A stretch of DNA of 64,000 nt, from the NCBI GenBank assembly GCA_900541795.1, contig UQLC01000010.1, forward strand, positions 25,572 to 89,571, given 5' to 3'. Under the pieces are notes generated by a model. The model was given only the letters and a program-made list of their open reading frames with translations. It was not told the DNA's origin and ran no database searches. A program made the position numbers and the translations under genes. This DNA comes from an uncultured Collinsella sp. Its GTDB lineage: Bacteria > Actinomycetota > Coriobacteriia > Coriobacteriales > Coriobacteriaceae. Shown here one piece after another: positions 8,766 through 17,272 of this stretch. Each line of letters starts with the position of its first letter. The first letter of the stretch is position 1.

Positions 8766-10261
8766 ACGCCCTCCTCGATAATGCGGTAGACATACTCCAT
8801 GTCGAGCGCTCCGCGCACGACGTCGGCCAGGCGGTCGAACTCGCGCGCACGGTGATCGGCCGCGGACGCCGCGCCCGCAGCACCCACGACGCTCTCGGGC
8901 AGGCCGCGCATGCGCGCGAGCGAGCGCGCGAGGGCGAGCGCCACCCCCGGTTCGTCGAACAGGCCGTGGAGATAGGTTCCGAACACGTTTCCGCAGGCCG
9001 CGCCTTCTGGTTTGCCGCCAATCGTGCCCGCAGGGGCGCAGGAGACGGTCGTTTCGCCGTCGTGAATCTCGTACCCACGCGCCGTCATGCCGTTCCACAC
9101 CGAGAACGCGCCTTGGGCGCCCGTGATGCGCAGCTCCGACTGGGCGAGGCGCTTTTCCTCCTTGAACACCGTACTTGCAGGGATGAGCCCGAGCCCGCGC
9201 GCGGTGCCAGCGCCTTCCCTGCCGTGCGGGTCCGAAAGCTCGTCTCCCAAAAGCTGGTAGCCTCCGCATATGCCGAGCACCGGCGTGCCCGCGCCCGAAA
9301 GCGCGCGTACACAGGCTCCGATGCCGCTAGCCGCAAGCCAGCGCGCGTCGTCGACCGTGGACTTCGAGCCGGGAAGCACCACCAGGTCGGGTCGGCCCAG
9401 ATCGGTCGTCGAGGAAACGTAGCGCACGCCCATGCCGGGCACGCGCGAAAGCGGGTCGAAGTCGGTGAAGTTCGACAGATGCGGAAGGCGCACGACGGCG
9501 ACGTCGATGACGCCGCGCGCCTCGCGGGCAGTTAGGCGCGGCGCGAGCGAGTCCTCGTCGTCCAGGTCGAGCGTAAGATACGGCACGACCCCCACGACGG
9601 GAACCCCGCACATCTTCTCGAGCGGAGCCAAACCCGGACGCAGGATTTCCACATCGCCGCGGAACTTGTTCACCACAAGCCCCCGCAAAAGCGCGCGGTC
9701 CTCGGGCGCAAGGAGCGCGACCGTGCCGTAGAGCTGGGCAAACACCCCGCCTGGGTCGATGTCGCCCGCGAGCAGCACGGGGGAGGACACGGCGCGCGCG
9801 AGCCCCATGTTGACGATGTCGTTTTCGGCAAGGTTGATTTCGACGGGACTGCCGGCGCCCTCGATGACGATGACGTCGTTTTCCTCCGCGAGCGAATCGA
9901 ACGCCTCCAAAATCTGCGGCATGAGCGCCTTCTTTCGCGCGAAGTAGTCCCTCGCAGCGAAGGCTCCCTGCGCCTTGCCGGCCACGATGAGCTGGCTTCG
10001 GTGATCGCTTTCGGGCTTGAGCAGGATGGGGTTCATGCGCACGTCGGGCGCGATGCCGCACGCCTCGGCCTGCATGATCTGAGCGCGCCCCATCTCGAGC
10101 CCGTCGGCCGTGACACCGCTGTTGAGCGCCATGTTCTGGCTCTTGAAGGGAGCCACGCGCAGGCCGTCCTGCGAAAGCACACGGCACAGCCCCGCCGCAA
10201 GCAGGCTCTTCCCCGCGTTCGACATGGTGCCCTGGATCATGATGGGCTTCGCCCTACCCAC
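8762..10261 (-). CDS. cbiP: Cobyric acid synthase (glutamine-hydrolysing)
   Basis: Amidates the b, d, e and g side chains of adenosylcobyrinate a,c-diamide. The N-terminal ATPase region has IMIQGTMSNAGKS, and the C-terminal glutamine amidotransferase domain has the nucleophile in VLGICGGYQLLG and a histidine in GTYLHGLFD. The GTG at 10261 is chosen because AAGGAGG lies nine bases upstream; an upstream in-frame ATG at 10294 would overlap cobD by about 40 bases and adds an arginine-rich tail. The 499-residue length fits the family (also called cobQ). The start overlaps the cobD stop by eight bases. Confidence 0.93.
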   Translation of the reverse strand: MGRAKPIMIQGTMSNAGKSLLAAGLCRVLSQDGLRVAPFKSQNMALNSGVTADGLEMGRAQIMQAEACGIAPDVRMNPILLKPESDHRSQLIVAGKAQGAFAARDYFARKKALMPQILEAFDSLAEENDVIVIEGAGSPVEINLAENDIVNMGLARAVSSPVLLAGDIDPGGVFAQLYGTVALLAPEDRALLRGLVVNKFRGDVEILRPGLAPLEKMCGVPVVGVVPYLTLDLDDEDSLAPRLTAREARGVIDVAVVRLPHLSNFTDFDPLSRVPGMGVRYVSSTTDLGRPDLVVLPGSKSTVDDARWLAASGIGACVRALSGAGTPVLGICGGYQLLGDELSDPHGREGAGTARGLGLIPASTVFKEEKRLAQSELRITGAQGAFSVWNGMTARGYEIHDGETTVSCAPAGTIGGKPEGAACGNVFGTYLHGLFDEPGVALALARSLARMRGLPESVVGAAGAASAADHRAREFDRLADVVRGALDMEYVYRIIEEGV

Positions 10262-11477
10262 GGGTATCGACCTCCTTCGCCGAGCCTCGGCCATCCGCGC
10301 CCGCCATAGCGCCGCTGCAAGAAGCGCCGCCCCGTTCGTCGGGTTCGCCTTCGCCCGATGCGCCTTCCGCCCGAAGCGCGCGGCTGAACGCCATCGCAAG
10401 CCGGGCATTCTCCTTGTGCGTGCGCACGGCGACGCGGCACCAGAAACGGGACAGTATCGAAAACGAGTCGCACGTGCGGACCAAAACCCCCTGTTTATAC
10501 AGGCGCTCGGGGATGTCTTTCGCCGGCGTGCGGACTAAAAGGAAGTTCGCATCCGACGGCACGACGGAAAGCCCGAGCGAGGAGAGCTCGTGGGAAAGCC
10601 ACGCTCGCTCGCCCGCCAATACATCGCGCGTGCGCGAGACGTATTCGACGTCTTCCAGGGCGGCGATGCCCGCGGCCTCGGCGACCGAGGAGACGGGCCA
10701 CGCCTGCCCCGCCCGACGAATCCCCTCGATGAGTTGGGCGTTTCCGCTGATCAGATACCCCAACCGCAACCCTGCCATTCCGTAGAGCTTGGTGAACGCG
10801 GAGAGCACGGCCACATGGTGCGAACACGCGGCGCGTGCGGCCACGCTCCTTTCGCGGGCGTCGGGCGCAAATCCGAGGAAGCACTCGTCCACGACGAGCA
10901 GCGCGCCCACCTGCTCGCAGCGGCAAGCCGCGGCATCGATCACGCGGGGGTCGACGAGGCGCCCCGTCGGGTTGTTCGGATTGCAGAGGTACGCCACGTC
11001 TCCCGGCCCCTCGATCGCGCGGGCGAAGGAGGCGGGCACGTCGAAGTCATCCGCCTCGGAGAGCGGGAACTCCTGCACGCATGCACCGTAGTACGATGCC
11101 GCCTCCGCATATTCAGAGAACGTCGGCGCGCACACGACGATGCGTTTCGGGCGTACCGCCGCGGCGAGCCGCCAGATGATGTCAGACGCGCCCGCGCCGC
11201 AGACGATAGTATCTTCGGGAATGCCCTGGGCGCGCCCTAGGGCGCGAACGAGTGCGAGGCTTTCCCTATCGGGGTAGGCGTCGATTCGAGAAAGCGCCTT
11301 GCAAGCTGCGGCGACGGCGCGCGGCGAGGGGCCTGCCGGATTCACGTTCACCGAGAAGTCAATGAGGTCGGAGACGCCCCCTTCGCAAGCGATGCCGAGC
11401 GATTGCGAGCTGCCCCCATGCGTACGGGCGCGCAGGATTCCCCCGGCAGCCCGGGACGCGGCGTGGTCTTCCCTCAT
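10254..11477 (-). CDS. cobD: CobD-like threonine-phosphate decarboxylase / PLP aminotransferase
   Basis: A fold-type I PLP enzyme related to histidinol-phosphate aminotransferase. By position it would make (R)-1-amino-2-propanol phosphate for CbiB. The substrate loop CNPNNPTGR is near residue 175, and the PLP lysine lies in SAFTKLYGMAGLRLGY near 230. A residue tail of about 40, rich in Gly, Ala and Ser, extends the C-terminus beyond the usual 360. The ATG at 11477 overlaps the cbiB stop (ATGA). Decarboxylase rather than aminotransferase activity is inferred from context. Confidence 0.85.
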   Translation of the reverse strand: MREDHAASRAAGGILRARTHGGSSQSLGIACEGGVSDLIDFSVNVNPAGPSPRAVAAACKALSRIDAYPDRESLALVRALGRAQGIPEDTIVCGAGASDIIWRLAAAVRPKRIVVCAPTFSEYAEAASYYGACVQEFPLSEADDFDVPASFARAIEGPGDVAYLCNPNNPTGRLVDPRVIDAAACRCEQVGALLVVDECFLGFAPDARERSVAARAACSHHVAVLSAFTKLYGMAGLRLGYLISGNAQLIEGIRRAGQAWPVSSVAEAAGIAALEDVEYVSRTRDVLAGERAWLSHELSSLGLSVVPSDANFLLVRTPAKDIPERLYKQGVLVRTCDSFSILSRFWCRVAVRTHKENARLAMAFSRALRAEGASGEGEPDERGGASCSGAMAGADGRGSAKEVDTRG

Positions 11478-12448
11478 GCCATCGCCCCCACGGCGAGCAC
11501 GACCGCCGCGCGCGCGGCGCCGAAGACGACGAGCGCGCATACGGACGCGGCGAGCATGAGCCTTGTCGCCCGTGCGATGTCGCCCCACTCGATTTCGCGG
11601 GACGCGTCGCCTATCGTCGGTTTCTCAACGAGCTTGCCGAAATACACCGCGGGTCCCGCCAGGCGCAGCCCGAGCGCGCCCGCGCACGCTGACTCGGTCT
11701 GCGCCGAGTTGGGGCTCGCATGGCGACGCCTGTCGCGGCGCCAGATGCGCGCCGCCCCGCGCGCGTCGAGCCCGACGATCGGGCACACGGCGATCATGAG
11801 CAGGGCCGATAAGCGCGAGGGAATCCAGTTCACCGCATCGTCGAGGCGCGCCGAGGCGCAGCCGAAGTCGATGTAGCGCTCATTTTTGTAGCCCACCATG
11901 CTGTCGAGCGTGTTCACCGCCTTGTACGCCATGCCCAAGGGCGCACCCCCGATCATAAGGTAGAAAAGCGGCGCGATGACGCCGTCGCTCGCGTTCTCCG
12001 CCACCGTTTCCACAGCGGCGCGCGCGACGCCCTGCTCGTCGAGAACAGACGTGTCGCGTCCCACGATGAGCCCGACGGCTTCGCGCGCCGCGACAAGGCC
12101 GCCCTTCGAGAACGCGCGGGCCACGGCCAGGCTCTGGCGGCGCAGCTCGCATGCCGCGAGAATCTGATAGCTCGCCCATGCCTCGGCCACGAAGCGCAAG
12201 CCGGAGTGAACCATGCCGCAAAGATGCAGGATTCCCCAGGTCAAAAGTCCACACGCAAGCGGAAGCGCCACGGCGAGCACAAGCCCTGCGGCGCGCGTGC
12301 CCGCGGGCGTTTGCGGGAATGCGCCCCGCAGGCGGCCTTCGGCCCACGTGATCGCGCGCCCCATGGCGACGACGGGATGGGGAAGCCAGCGCGGGTCGCC
12401 GAAGGCAAGGTCGGCCGCGAACCCGGCGGCGACGGCAAGAATGGTCAT
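11474..12448 (-). CDS. cbiB: Adenosylcobinamide-phosphate synthase (membrane)
   Basis: Attaches aminopropanol (phosphate) to adenosylcobyric acid; a polytopic membrane protein. GDPRWLPHPVVAMGR near the N-terminus and ENASDGVIAPLFY, GMAYKAVNTLDSMVGYKN and DAVNWIPSR in the middle are CbiB hallmarks. The 324-residue length is typical. The ATG at 12448 overlaps the upstream stop by one base (TGATG). It is coupled to cobD downstream, its metabolic partner. Confidence 0.94.
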   Translation of the reverse strand: MTILAVAAGFAADLAFGDPRWLPHPVVAMGRAITWAEGRLRGAFPQTPAGTRAAGLVLAVALPLACGLLTWGILHLCGMVHSGLRFVAEAWASYQILAACELRRQSLAVARAFSKGGLVAAREAVGLIVGRDTSVLDEQGVARAAVETVAENASDGVIAPLFYLMIGGAPLGMAYKAVNTLDSMVGYKNERYIDFGCASARLDDAVNWIPSRLSALLMIAVCPIVGLDARGAARIWRRDRRRHASPNSAQTESACAGALGLRLAGPAVYFGKLVEKPTIGDASREIEWGDIARATRLMLAASVCALVVFGAARAAVVLAVGAMA

Positions 12449-13449
12449 CACCGGACATCGCCCCCCGAAGCGGGGCGAACGTCGAGAAGGCAGCGCCCAT
12501 CCCAGGTGGCGGCCCATGCGCCGCCCGGCTCGGTATGCACGTCGAAGTATCCCATTTTCGGGACAGCTAGCTCGGAGAGCAGCGCTTTCACGGTACCCGC
12601 GTGAACGACGAAGACGGCGCGCCCACTCCCCTGGGCACACCCCGATTCGCACGCCTCCCGAAACGCCGCGACGACGCGGCGGGTGAAATCGCTCTTGCCC
12701 TCGCCATGCGGGCAGCGCGTCTCGCACCAGGAGTCTACCCAGGCGCGGTAGCGCGCATCCTCTTTAAGCTCGGCGGCGCTTCGCCCCTCGAAGTCGCCGA
12801 AATCCATCTCGCGCAGACCGGGGCACGCCATAAGCTCCGCGTTCGGGAAGAGAATGCGCGCCGTCTGGTCGGCGCGAGCCATGCCGCTCGTGATAACACG
12901 GTACACGTCACGATCGCACGCGAGGTCGCGCAAAGCGCGCTCGCCCGCGCTCGACAGGGGCTCGTCAGTGCCCGCCCCGCTGTAGCGATGGTCTTCCGTG
13001 CCCGCTGTGGCACCATGGCGCACGAAGACGACTTCCAAAGGCGCGACCGCGCCCTGCGTCCCTCGAGGCGCATCGGCAAGGTTTCCTTTGATGACCTGGG
13101 GAATCCCGCACGTCATGCGCACGACGACGTCGGCGCGCGCAGCGAGCGCGCATCCCAGGCGCCCCGCGCGCTCGCGCCATTGGGCGTCTTCCGCACGCAT
13201 GGGGACGACCCCCGAGCCCACCAAGGACAGAATCACTGCGTCGAAGCCGATCAGCCGCTCGAGCGCCCGGTCAGCGTCGAGCGCGCGTACGAGTTCCTCA
13301 GCACGGTACGCGACGCGGCCGGCAAAAGCCGCGGGCACGCCGCCCTCCGCAAGCTGCGCCGCGTCGACGAAATCGTCCGCCGCGAACCCGAGCCTTTCGC
13401 ACACGAAGGTCCTCTTCCCCGAACGCGCGCCACCTACCACGAGCATCAT
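12448..13449 (-). CDS. cobC: CobU-like domain fused to alpha-ribazole phosphatase (CobC)
   Basis: Residues 1-125 resemble a shortened CobU: P-loop VVGGARSGKRTF at 4-15 and a CobU-type ending in CGIPQVIKG. The segment with the guanylylated histidine of CobU is absent. Residues from about 145 are a histidine phosphatase with VFVRHGATAG, REMDFGDFEGRS and VVHAGTVKAL, as in CobC, which removes the phosphate from alpha-ribazole phosphate or cobalamin phosphate. Start ATGATG at 13449/13446 overlaps the cobS stop. A complete cobU lies two genes upstream, so the N-terminal half probably has another or accessory role. Confidence 0.85.
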   Translation of the reverse strand: MMLVVGGARSGKRTFVCERLGFAADDFVDAAQLAEGGVPAAFAGRVAYRAEELVRALDADRALERLIGFDAVILSLVGSGVVPMRAEDAQWRERAGRLGCALAARADVVVRMTCGIPQVIKGNLADAPRGTQGAVAPLEVVFVRHGATAGTEDHRYSGAGTDEPLSSAGERALRDLACDRDVYRVITSGMARADQTARILFPNAELMACPGLREMDFGDFEGRSAAELKEDARYRAWVDSWCETRCPHGEGKSDFTRRVVAAFREACESGCAQGSGRAVFVVHAGTVKALLSELAVPKMGYFDVHTEPGGAWAATWDGRCLLDVRPASGGDVR

Positions 13450-14213
13450 AGGAGCATGCCCCCCGCCACCAGCATGGCAAGCATCGCGAGCTCGGCCCAT
13501 TGCAGAAACCATCCAGCCAAATCCCCCGTCACCCCGCCGAAGCGGGACAGGGCAACATGGCGGTACCACGCGAGCGCCAAAAGCCCCGCCACCGCCATAA
13601 GGGCGCCGACGGCCTGAGCGCACGCGACCATCCCTGCAGCCGAAGCCGCAGCAAAAGCGCAAAGCGGCACGACGATCGCCGCGCGCTTCTTCGCAGGCGA
13701 AAGCCCCGCGGCCATGCCGTCCGCCCGCGCGGCAGGCCAGCATTCTACGGCGAGCCCCGAAAGCGCGCGGGAGAACACGAGCGAGCACAGAAGCGCGAGG
13801 AACGCCCCCGCCGTAAGCGGCAGCGCGGTGAACAGGGAAAACTGCAGAATAAGGTACATGACAACACCAATGACCCCGAAGGCGCCCGCCCGCGGGTCGT
13901 GCATGATCTCGAGCTTTCGCTCGCGCGGGGCCCAACTTGCAAGCGCATCGGAGGTGTCGCAGAGCCCGTCTAGGTGGATGCCTCCCGTCACCGCCACAGG
14001 CAGCGCCACGAGCACGGCCGCGACGATGGTCGCAGGCACACCGAGCAGGTTCGCCACGTGCCCCCACACCGTCATGAGGAAGCCTTCCGCAAGGCCCACC
14101 AGGGGAAACGCGGCAAGCGCATGGGTTGACCCGAAATCGGTCCAGGCCGATTTCGGGACGGGGATGCGCGAGAACGTTCCGAACGCCGCGCCGATTGCCT
14201 CTGCTATCTTCAC
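13446..14213 (-). CDS. cobS: Adenosylcobinamide-GDP ribazoletransferase (cobalamin synthase)
   Basis: Joins adenosylcobinamide-GDP and alpha-ribazole (phosphate) in the membrane. The motif GGIHLDGLCDTSDAL at about residues 75-90, MHDPRAGAFGVIG after it and FGGVTGDLAGW near the C-terminus are diagnostic. Several hydrophobic helices span the rest. The GTG at 14213 overlaps the cobU stop (GTGA) and gives 255 residues, the usual size. Confidence 0.95.
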   Translation of the reverse strand: MKIAEAIGAAFGTFSRIPVPKSAWTDFGSTHALAAFPLVGLAEGFLMTVWGHVANLLGVPATIVAAVLVALPVAVTGGIHLDGLCDTSDALASWAPRERKLEIMHDPRAGAFGVIGVVMYLILQFSLFTALPLTAGAFLALLCSLVFSRALSGLAVECWPAARADGMAAGLSPAKKRAAIVVPLCAFAAASAAGMVACAQAVGALMAVAGLLALAWYRHVALSRFGGVTGDLAGWFLQWAELAMLAMLVAGGMLL

Positions 14214-14758
14214 CTTGTAGGTCCTTCGCCTTTCATCCACACGGGAATCCCGCATACCACTTCGACAGCGCAGTCGGCCAGCGCCGACACGCCCGCGTTC
14301 ACGCGCGCGAGCGCGCGCCTCCATACCTCGGTCCCCTCATCGTAGCGCATCCCATCGGCGAACACGTCGACGGTGACAACCACCGTATACGCAGCGGCCT
14401 GAGCGAGCCGTTCGATGCCTCCGAGCACCTCGCGCGCCACAGCGTCGGGGTCGCGTGGGGACAAGCCGGCTTCCGCGAAAAGCTCGTTTGCAACCAGGTT
14501 GCCCACGTCCTCCAAAAGAAGCGTGCAGCCGCGCGGAAGCCCGGGCACTGCGGCGCCCACGTCACGCGTGCGCTCGAGGGTGGAAAACCCCTTGCCCTCG
14601 CGCAGCGCCCGATGGCGCGCGATGCGGCGGGCGCCCTCTTCCCCGAAGGGCTCCATCGTTGCCAGGTACACGCGAGGGCCGTCGTGCCCGAGGCACAAGG
14701 ACTCGGCGTAGGCGCTCTTACCGCTCGCGGCGGCGCCGATAACGAACGTCACCGCCAT
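14210..14758 (-). CDS. cobU: Adenosylcobinamide kinase / guanylyltransferase
   Basis: Phosphorylates adenosylcobinamide and transfers GMP from GTP. The P-loop is IGAAASGKSAYAE, where the family usually has GGARSGKS; the ATMEPFGEEGARRIARHR region carries the histidine expected to be guanylylated; LLLEDVGNLVANELF and a VCGIPVWMKG ending are typical. The ATG at 14758 has GAGG seven bases upstream; a GTG at 14752, in GTGA overlap with the cobT stop, is the alternative. The length is 182 residues. Confidence 0.92.
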   Translation of the reverse strand: MAVTFVIGAAASGKSAYAESLCLGHDGPRVYLATMEPFGEEGARRIARHRALREGKGFSTLERTRDVGAAVPGLPRGCTLLLEDVGNLVANELFAEAGLSPRDPDAVAREVLGGIERLAQAAAYTVVVTVDVFADGMRYDEGTEVWRRALARVNAGVSALADCAVEVVCGIPVWMKGEGPTR

Positions 14759-15897
14759 TTCCCGGCCTCGAAATGCTCGTAAGCAGCCATGCCAGTCGCC
14801 GTGAACGTCTTCCCATCCCGGTACACGCACAGCGCCGAATCCAGAAGGGGCAGATACGCCATGGCGCCCGCGCCCTCGCCCAAGTGCATGCCTGCGTCGA
14901 GGGGTGCCTTTATGCCGAGCTCGCGAAGGAGCTCCTGGCTTGCGGGTTCGCTTGATGCGTGGGTGCCCACGAGGTAGCCCAAGGCGTTGGGGCACAGGCG
15001 CGCCGCGCACAGAGCCGCCGTGCAGGATATGACCCCGTCGAGGAGTGCCGGCGCCTTCGAGGCCGCGGCCCCCAGGTAGAAGCCGCACATCGCCGCAATG
15101 TCGAAGCCGCCCACCTTCGAGAGCACGTCGATCGGGTCGGCGGGATCGGGCGAGTTCGCGTCGATAGCGCGCTCGACCACGTCGCGCTTGCGCGCGAGCG
15201 AGGCGTCCGAGAGCCCCGCGCCGCGCCCGACGAGGCTCCGCGCGTCCGCCCGGATGAGCACTGCGGCCACCGCCGCCGAGGTGGTCGTGTTGCCGATGCC
15301 CATCTCGCCCGCGGCGAGAAGGCGCACGCCGGCGCGGGCAAGCCCGCACGCGACGGCGATTCCGACCTCGATCGCGCGCACGGCCCCATCGCGAGACATA
15401 GCGGAGCCGTGCGCGATGTTGCCGCTCCCCCGCCGCACGTTCGCGCGCACCATGCGCGCGTCTTCTATGCCCCGGGCCATACCCACGTCGACGGGCACGA
15501 CCTCGGCACCCGCGAACGCCGCCATGCGGCAAGCGCTTGTGGCCCCCTCGCACATGTTGCGCGCGACGGCTCGCGTCACGTCTTGCCCGCTTTGCGACAC
15601 GCCTTCGGCAACGACCCCGTTGTCGGAGAAGAATACCGCGAGCGCACGGGGGAACTCGGCCACCTCGGCGCTCCCCTGAGCTGCGGCGATACACGCGACG
15701 GCGTCTTCAAAGTCGCCCAATCCCCCCAAGGGGTGCGCGATGGAGTCCCACGCGGCGTACGCGGCGGCGCGGGCGCACTCGTCTGCGGGCGCGATCCGGG
15801 AGAGCGCGGCTTCGAGCACGGCGCCCGGCGCCGACGAGAACGCGCGCTCGACTTCCTCGCGGATGCAGGCAAGCGCGGTTTCGGTTGCCTCAGCCAT
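14749..15897 (-). CDS. cobT: Nicotinate-nucleotide:dimethylbenzimidazole phosphoribosyltransferase
   Basis: Activates the lower-ligand base to the alpha-ribotide. Visible hallmarks are FFSDNGVVAEGVSQSG, GEMGIGNTTTSAA, and the catalytic glutamate in HLGEGAGAM near the C-terminus. The 382-residue length is slightly above the usual 350. The ATG at 15897 overlaps the cbiA stop by eight bases. No gene for dimethylbenzimidazole synthesis (bluB or bza) is in the window, so the base is presumably taken up or another lower ligand is used. Confidence 0.94.
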   Translation of the reverse strand: MAEATETALACIREEVERAFSSAPGAVLEAALSRIAPADECARAAAYAAWDSIAHPLGGLGDFEDAVACIAAAQGSAEVAEFPRALAVFFSDNGVVAEGVSQSGQDVTRAVARNMCEGATSACRMAAFAGAEVVPVDVGMARGIEDARMVRANVRRGSGNIAHGSAMSRDGAVRAIEVGIAVACGLARAGVRLLAAGEMGIGNTTTSAAVAAVLIRADARSLVGRGAGLSDASLARKRDVVERAIDANSPDPADPIDVLSKVGGFDIAAMCGFYLGAAASKAPALLDGVISCTAALCAARLCPNALGYLVGTHASSEPASQELLRELGIKAPLDAGMHLGEGAGAMAYLPLLDSALCVYRDGKTFTATGMAAYEHFEAGKWR

Positions 15898-17272
15898 GCC
15901 GTCTCCTCTCTGCGAACGACGCTGCGGCAGACGCGAACGCGCGCGCAACGTCGGGGTTCGCAGGATAGTACACATGCGGGAAGCCCGCAACCAGGGACGG
16001 GGTAGTCGTCATGCACGGCCAGCCCTTGTCGCGCCGGGGCTTTTGCGCCCAAAAGTCGCCGCCCGGGCAGGTGGACTGCCAGTAGTGGAACTCGTGCGCG
16101 CGGATGCGTGTGCCGCGCGGCCCGTAGAGCCCGTCGCGTTGGGAAGTGAGCTCCACGTACCCGAAATGGGACAGCCTTCCCCCGTTCTCGCTTGCGCCCT
16201 CAAGGGCGCCCACAACAGGCCAGCGCCGCCCCTCGCTATCGGAGATTTCGCGCTGCAGGTACAGAAACCCACCGCATTCGGCAACCGTCGGCATGCCGGA
16301 TTCCACCGCACGCCGCACCGCCTCGCGCATCGGCGCGTTCTCGGAGAGCTGCCGCACATGGAGCTCCGGGTAGCCGCCTCCCAGATAGAGGGCGCTTGCC
16401 CCCCGCGGCAACTCGCTATCACACAGGGGGCTGAAAAAGGCCAGCTCGCAACCCAGGTCCTCGAGCGCGCGCAGGTTCTCCTCGTAGTAGAACGAGAACG
16501 CCTCGTCACGCGCGACGGCGACGATGGGCCGCGCTCCCGCGATCGGCTCCAACCGGTAAGGATCCTCGCGGATATCGGGTGCCGTCGCCGCTATTTCGAG
16601 CAAGCGGTCGACGTCGAAGCTCTTTTCCACCAGCTCGGCCATCTTGTCGATGCGCGCGGAGAGCTGCTCGACCTCGTCGGCGGTCACAAGCCCCAAATGC
16701 CGGCTTTCGAGCGAGAACGCATCGTCGGCGGGGATATTCCCCAAAACCGCGACACCCGTGTGCTTCTCGATCGCAGGCTTCGCGTAGGCGCAGGCAGCGG
16801 CGCTCGTCTTGTTCAGCACGACGCCGCGCACGTTCGCACAAGGCAGGAACTCGGCGATGCCGCGGATTACGGCGGCGAGCGATAAAGACGCCCCGCGCCC
16901 GTTCACCACTAAAACGACCGGCGTTTCCGTGTCGCACGCAACCTGGTAGCTGCTCGCGTCGGCCACGCCGGGCGCCATGCCGTCGTAGAAGCCCATGGCC
17001 CCCTCGAGCACCGCGACATCCGCGCCCGCGGCGCCGCGTGCGAGCAGGGCGCGCAGCGTCGGGGCGTCGGTGAAGAAGCCGTCTAAGTTGCCCGAGCGCG
17101 CACCCACGACGCGGCGATGAAAGAGCGGGTCAATGTAGTCGGGGCCGCATTTGAAGGCCGCGCATGCGAGGCCGCGGCGCGCAAGCGCGCGCAGGAGCGC
17201 GCACGTAACGACCGTCTTGCCGCTCCCGCTCGAGGGCGCAGCGACCATGAAGCGAGGGATGGTCGTGCTCAC
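15890..17272 (-). CDS. cbiA: Cobyrinate a,c-diamide synthase
   Basis: ATP- and glutamine-dependent amidation of the a and c side chains. P-loop APSSGSGKTVV is near residue 12, KCGPDYIDP follows, and the C-terminal amidotransferase domain has LYLGGGYPELH and the nucleophile in VAECGGFLYLQ; RAHEFHYW is also typical. The GTG at 17272 overlaps the cbiET stop (GTGA) and gives 460 residues, as expected. Also called cobB. Confidence 0.95.
   Translation of the reverse strand: MSTTIPRFMVAAPSSGSGKTVVTCALLRALARRGLACAAFKCGPDYIDPLFHRRVVGARSGNLDGFFTDAPTLRALLARGAAGADVAVLEGAMGFYDGMAPGVADASSYQVACDTETPVVLVVNGRGASLSLAAVIRGIAEFLPCANVRGVVLNKTSAAACAYAKPAIEKHTGVAVLGNIPADDAFSLESRHLGLVTADEVEQLSARIDKMAELVEKSFDVDRLLEIAATAPDIREDPYRLEPIAGARPIVAVARDEAFSFYYEENLRALEDLGCELAFFSPLCDSELPRGASALYLGGGYPELHVRQLSENAPMREAVRRAVESGMPTVAECGGFLYLQREISDSEGRRWPVVGALEGASENGGRLSHFGYVELTSQRDGLYGPRGTRIRAHEFHYWQSTCPGGDFWAQKPRRDKGWPCMTTTPSLVAGFPHVYYPANPDVARAFASAAASFAERRRHG

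Noticed and set aside
10262..10408. Longer N-terminus for cobyric acid synthase
   Set aside because: The extension is Arg/Ala-rich and overlaps the cobD coding end; AAGGAGG before GTG 10261 decides the start.
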